Origin: Cryomorphaceae bacterium
Lineage (GTDB): Bacteria; Bacteroidota; Bacteroidia; Flavobacteriales_D; Crocinitomicaceae
Reading direction: 5' to 3'
Length of the DNA: 10,534 nucleotides
Assembly (NCBI GenBank): GCA_027485365.1
Contig: JAIXRD010000009.1
Location: forward strand, 1-10,534
This document shows, in pieces, positions 7,264 to 10,534 of this stretch. The position numbers were made by a program, and so were the translations under genes. The notes below the pieces were generated by a model. It saw nothing but the letters and a program-made list of their open reading frames with translations, had not been told where the DNA came from and did not search any database. Within the stretch, counting starts at the first letter, position 1; every line of letters starts with the position of its first letter.

Positions 7264-7904
7264 CAAAAAAAGAAAAAGCACTGTATATTCAAACTGAATT
7301 GGAGCGGTTATATCCCGAAACCCCTGTTCCTCTGGATCATTCCGACCCCTATACCTTACTGATTGCAGTACTGCTTTCCGCACAATGCACGGATGAACGC
7401 GTAAATAAAATCACTCCTCATCTATTTGCTAAGGCAAAAACACCGCAAGAAATGGTACAGCTTTCCATTGAAGAAATTAAAGAAATTATACGTCCATGTG
7501 GCTTATCTCCAGCAAAATCAAAAGCGATTCATCGCTTATCTGAATTGCTTCTTGAACATCATGAGGGTATCGTTCCGAATGCCTTTGAGGCATTGGAAGC
7601 CTTACCGGGTGTTGGACATAAAACCGCCTCTGTGGTCATGTCACAAGCCTTTGGCGTTCCTGCGTTTCCAGTTGATACGCACATTCATCGCTTACTTACT
7701 CGGTGGGGCTTAACCTCAGGTAAAAGTGTAGTTCAAACGGAGCGCGATGCCAAAACCTTGTTTCCGAAAGCATCATGGAACAAACTTCATTTGCAAATTA
7801 TTTTCTATGGAAGGGCTTATAGTCCAGCCAGAAACCCTAAAAAAGACATCGATTATATTACGCAAACTGTTGGCACCGCAGCGGCTAAAAAAGGCTTAAA
7901 ATAG
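7260..7904 (+). CDS. nth: Endonuclease III-type DNA glycosylase/AP lyase lacking the Fe-S cluster cysteines
   Basis: 214 aa from the ATG at 7260, which overlaps the previous stop as ATGA; the in-frame TTG at 7254 is less likely. Endonuclease III removes oxidised pyrimidines and nicks abasic sites in base-excision repair. The helix-hairpin-helix LPGVGHKTASVV (115-126) carries the catalytic Lys121, and FPVDTHIHRL (136-145) carries the catalytic Asp139, matching E. coli Lys120 and Asp138. LLSAQCTDERVN (38-49) is the usual N-terminal family motif. Unusually, the C-terminal four-cysteine [4Fe-4S] loop is absent: where relatives have GRxxC, this protein has GRAYSPAR (184-191, Ser188), and the remaining tail (192-214) has no cysteine. 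The only cysteines are C43 and C80. Overall length is close to E. coli Nth (211 aa), so the tail is replaced rather than deleted. Confidence 0.9.
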   Translation: MTKKEKALYIQTELERLYPETPVPLDHSDPYTLLIAVLLSAQCTDERVNKITPHLFAKAKTPQEMVQLSIEEIKEIIRPCGLSPAKSKAIHRLSELLLEHHEGIVPNAFEALEALPGVGHKTASVVMSQAFGVPAFPVDTHIHRLLTRWGLTSGKSVVQTERDAKTLFPKASWNKLHLQIIFYGRAYSPARNPKKDIDYITQTVGTAAAKKGLK

Positions 7905-7940
7905 TTATAAACAACGCATACAAAAATCGGTGCTTTTTAG

Positions 7941-7948
7941 TACATTTG
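7941..7948 (+). promoter_or_regulatory. Bacteroidota-type -7 promoter element before dnaB
   Basis: TACATTTG is an exact TAnnTTTG match in the 87-base gap between nth and dnaB, and is identical to the octamer before dnaX. No clear -33 TTG lies 17-23 bases upstream. A start about 6 bases downstream would leave a leader of roughly 35-40 bases before the dnaB ATG. The rest of the gap (7905-7991) is AT-rich, with no terminator-like hairpin and no tRNA. Confidence 0.5.
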
Positions 7949-7991
7949 ATGTCTGCCTAACCGCTGTAAATTTCACTCAATATCTTTTATC

Positions 7992-9542
7992 ATGGAACCA
8001 CAAGATACATCGCGTAAGCCGAGTACACGCGCAAAAGTCGCGACCTCATTCACCAATGAAATGGGGCGTATCCCACCGCAAGCCATAGAATTGGAACAAG
8101 TGGTATTAGGGGCGATGATGTTGGAACGAAATGCTGTAAACGACACCATTGATATTTTGAATGAACAGAGTTTTTACGATCCTAAACACCAGTATATTTT
8201 CAAAGCGATTCGAGATTTATTTGCTTCTACGAATCCGGTGGATTTGGTGACCGTTACGGAACGTTTAGCAAAGAATGGGGAACTAACAGCAGCAGGTGGC
8301 GTGGGGTATGTTTCACAGTTAACGAATCGTGTAGCTTCATCGGCTCACATTCAATATCACGCCAGAATTATCGCTGAGAAATTCATTAAACGAGAACTAA
8401 TTCGCGTAAGTTCCGACATTTTAAAAGATGCATTTGATGATACCGTTGACGTGTTTGATCTATTAAACAAGGCCGAAACCGGACTGTTTCAGATCGGAGA
8501 AAACAACATGACCAAACAAGTTAATGCGATGTCTAGTGTTGTTAAAGATGCCATTGAGGAGATTGAAAAAGCCCGAGCTGCAGGTGATGGCGTATCTGGA
8601 ATACCCTCCGGATTCATTGAATTAGATAAAATTACTTCGGGGTGGCAGCGCTCAGATATGATTGTTGTTGCTGCTCGTCCAGGTATGGGAAAGACAGCAT
8701 TTGTATTATCCGCAGCAAGAAATACAGCGGTAGAACATGGAAAAGGTGTTGCGATATTTTCCTTAGAAATGTCCTCTGTTCAATTGGTTAAACGTTTGAT
8801 TGCAGGAGAGGCTAAAATTGACTCAGAAAAATTAAGAAAAGGTGATTTGGCCGACCATGAATTTCATCAATTGCATGCTCGAATTCCTAAGTTAACTACA
8901 GCGCCAATTTTCATCGATGATTCACCAGGACTAAGCATATTTGATTTCCGTGCCAAGTGCCGTCGACTGAAAGCACAACACAACATTGAATTAGTCATTA
9001 TTGATTACTTACAGTTAATGTCGGCTAAAGACGGTAGGAATAATGGAAACCGTGAGCAAGAAATCTCTACGATATCTCGATCCATCAAAGAAATTGCGAA
9101 AGAATTAAACATTCCAATCATCGCCTTGGCACAGTTAAGCCGTTCCGTTGAACAGCGCGCGGGAGACAAAAAACCGATGCTATCGGATTTACGGGAATCG
9201 GGTGCGATTGAACAAGATGCAGATATCGTGTCCTTCCTATACCGTCCAGAATACTACAAAATCTACAAGGATGATCATGGGAATTCAACCCAAGATATGG
9301 CGGAATTCATCATTGCTAAACACAGAAATGGTAAAACGGATACAGTCCGAATGCGCTTCGAAGCAAAATATGCCCGGTTTGAAAATATGAATGATGCGTC
9401 TTCGCTAGGTGATTTTGGTGAAAGTAACACTTCTGCACTTTCAAGTTTTAATCAAGATTCAAATACCATTACCATTCAAAGTAAAATGAATCAATCCGAT
9501 AAAGACTTCAACTTCAATGGCGACCAAAATGTTCCGTTCTAA
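7992..9542 (+). CDS. dnaB: Replicative DNA helicase DnaB
   Basis: 516 aa. DnaB is the hexameric 5'-3' helicase that unwinds the replication fork and binds primase and DnaX tau. The N-terminal DnaB domain (~26-130) begins GRIPPQAIELEQVVLGAMM. A linker helix follows, then the RecA-like C-terminal ATPase (~200-465) with Walker A ARPGMGKT (228-235), FSLEMSSVQLV (256-266), Walker B LVIIDYLQL (334-342), the ALAQLSRSVEQR segment (378-389) and DLRESGAIEQDAD (399-411). The helicase core is complete with no intein. Compared with E. coli DnaB (471 aa) it has a longer N-terminal arm (1-25, basic and Ser/Thr-rich) and a disordered Ser/Asn-rich tail (~466-516) ending NGDQNVPF. It has its own promoter region and overlaps the next gene by one base (TAATG). 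Confidence 0.97.
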   Translation: MEPQDTSRKPSTRAKVATSFTNEMGRIPPQAIELEQVVLGAMMLERNAVNDTIDILNEQSFYDPKHQYIFKAIRDLFASTNPVDLVTVTERLAKNGELTAAGGVGYVSQLTNRVASSAHIQYHARIIAEKFIKRELIRVSSDILKDAFDDTVDVFDLLNKAETGLFQIGENNMTKQVNAMSSVVKDAIEEIEKARAAGDGVSGIPSGFIELDKITSGWQRSDMIVVAARPGMGKTAFVLSAARNTAVEHGKGVAIFSLEMSSVQLVKRLIAGEAKIDSEKLRKGDLADHEFHQLHARIPKLTTAPIFIDDSPGLSIFDFRAKCRRLKAQHNIELVIIDYLQLMSAKDGRNNGNREQEISTISRSIKEIAKELNIPIIALAQLSRSVEQRAGDKKPMLSDLRESGAIEQDADIVSFLYRPEYYKIYKDDHGNSTQDMAEFIIAKHRNGKTDTVRMRFEAKYARFENMNDASSLGDFGESNTSALSSFNQDSNTITIQSKMNQSDKDFNFNGDQNVPF

Positions 9543-10534
9543 TGGTTAAAAAAGCAGTCATATTCCTTTTCTTTATTGCCATTAGCCTTAGGCTTGGAGC
9601 TACCCAATTGTTGGTGCCCATGGACAATAGTCAGAGTAATCACTTAAAGGCTTACGGGATTGCCTATTGGTGTTTAGATAACGGTGTAGTGATTGAATGG
9701 CTACTGAACTATAAAGGTGGTGCCTTTTTGATGCCTCATTTACAAGAAATTGAACGCGAACTAAAAATTCGTGGGGTAAAATACCTAGTACTAACGGATG
9801 GTCAAGTCAGTGCGGTAAAAACAGAAATCTCGAATCCAGAGGTTAATATGGAGGTGATTCAGCTTGAAAAAGCCCCAAAAATAGCGGTTTACACGCCACC
9901 GAATAAGCAACCTTGGGATGATGCCGTAACCATGGTCCTAGAATATGCTGAGATCAAATACGATAAAATATACGATTCTGCGATTGTAATGGGGCTCTTG
10001 CCTAAATACGATTGGTTGCACCTTCACCATGAGGATTTCACCGGTCAGTATGGGAAATTCTACAGCTCTGCTTCGTTTCAACCCTGGTATAAAGAGCAAG
10101 TTAAAGTGGCGGAATCCAATGCACGCATGCTTGGATTCAAGAAGGTTTCTCAATTGAAATTGGCGGTAGCTCAAAACATCAAGAATTTCGTCATGGGTGG
10201 TGGATTTTTATTCACGATGTGTAGCGGAACGGACAGCTATGACATCGCGTTAAGTGCGAATGGCGTTGACATTTGCGAGAATATATACGACGGTGACGCA
10301 GCGGATCCAAACGCACAAAACAAACTCGACTTCACCAAATCCCTAGCCTTTCAAAATTTCACATTGAATCGCGACCCCTATTTCTATGAATATTCGAATT
10401 TGGATGCTTCCAATTTGCGCAATAATTCAACCATACGAGAGCAAGAAGATTATTTTACCTTGTTCGAATATTCCGCAAAATGGGATGTTGTTCCTACCAT
10501 GCTCACCCAATGCCATACTTCAACGATCAAAGGA
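9542..10534 (+). CDS. Exported protein of the Bacteroidota 'asparagine synthetase B' (likely misnamed) family, 3'-truncated by window
   Basis: 331 residues are visible and the frame is open to the window edge, so the C-terminus is missing. It begins with a signal peptide (MVKKAVIFLFFIAISLRLGA, 1-20), so the protein is probably periplasmic or surface-located. From memory, homologues of ~430 aa across Bacteroidota carry the label asparagine synthetase B. The sequence does not support this: there is no Cys2 glutaminase nucleophile and no SGGxDS pyrophosphate loop, and an exported protein would lack ATP. Conserved-looking blocks include LKAYGIAYWCL (35-45), WDDAVTMVLEYAEI (125-138), KYDWLHLHHEDFTGQYGKF (155-173) and MGGGFLFTMCSGTDSYDIA (218-236). 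The last block, with Cys227 after a Gly-rich turn, recalls the nucleophile elbow of class I glutamine-amidotransferase-like folds; this is inference only. The ATG is set by the one-base overlap with the dnaB stop. Confidence 0.8.
   Translation, partial: MVKKAVIFLFFIAISLRLGATQLLVPMDNSQSNHLKAYGIAYWCLDNGVVIEWLLNYKGGAFLMPHLQEIERELKIRGVKYLVLTDGQVSAVKTEISNPEVNMEVIQLEKAPKIAVYTPPNKQPWDDAVTMVLEYAEIKYDKIYDSAIVMGLLPKYDWLHLHHEDFTGQYGKFYSSASFQPWYKEQVKVAESNARMLGFKKVSQLKLAVAQNIKNFVMGGGFLFTMCSGTDSYDIALSANGVDICENIYDGDAADPNAQNKLDFTKSLAFQNFTLNRDPYFYEYSNLDASNLRNNSTIREQEDYFTLFEYSAKWDVVPTMLTQCHTSTIKG

Noticed and set aside
7426..7713. 95-codon plus-strand frame within nth
   Set aside because: It is an alternate-frame shadow of conserved nth sequence; its translation is Lys/His/Leu-rich with no motif.
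7905..7913. TTATAAACA before dnaB as a DnaA box
   Set aside because: It matches only 7 of 9 positions of the consensus, which is expected often by chance in AT-rich DNA.

Overview
The window (about 40% GC by eye) reads as a chromosomal segment of a Bacteroidota bacterium, most likely order Flavobacteriales. The evidence is a secreted protein with a C-terminal type IX secretion (T9SS) sorting domain, -7 promoter elements of the Bacteroidota type (TAnnTTTG), a DnaX tail typical of this phylum, the short form of MenE, and a dnaB gene followed directly by the protein family that Bacteroidota genomes usually label 'asparagine synthetase B'. Nothing suggests a phage, plasmid, insertion sequence, CRISPR array or RNA gene. 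No intergenic stretch reaches 300 bases; the two real gaps are 3645-3710 and 7905-7991, and both look like promoter regions.

Layout, all on the + strand in three tightly packed transcription units. Unit 1 (1-3644): the 3' part of an M16 (insulinase-like) peptidase-family gene with a C-terminal lipoprotein-carrier-like extension, a periplasmic TraB/GumN-family protein, and a secreted beta-propeller protein with Asp-box repeats and a T9SS tail. This is a cell-envelope and secretion group. Unit 2 (3711-7904): dnaX (clamp-loader gamma/tau), menE (menaquinone synthesis), a membrane-anchored J-domain protein, and nth (endonuclease III). These genes abut or overlap by 0 to 23 bases. Unit 3 (7992-10534 and beyond): dnaB (replicative helicase), overlapped by one base by an exported protein of the misnamed 'asparagine synthetase B' family that runs off the window.

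The most notable point is that dnaX is split by a -1 frame change at a run of ten A residues (4810-4819), exactly where gamma should end and the tau-specific part begin. The two frames are both open only across about 16 bases at this run. The gene therefore probably makes gamma (371 aa) by normal reading and tau (570 aa) by transcriptional slippage or ribosomal frameshifting, although a homopolymer sequencing error is the main rival. A second point is that nth encodes an endonuclease III with its catalytic Lys and Asp intact but with no [4Fe-4S] cluster cysteines. Two DnaA-box-like 9-mers sit in the dnaX promoter region, and the same TACATTTG -7 element precedes both dnaX and dnaB. I see no wholly new multi-gene system here; this is mostly core genome with several unusual details.
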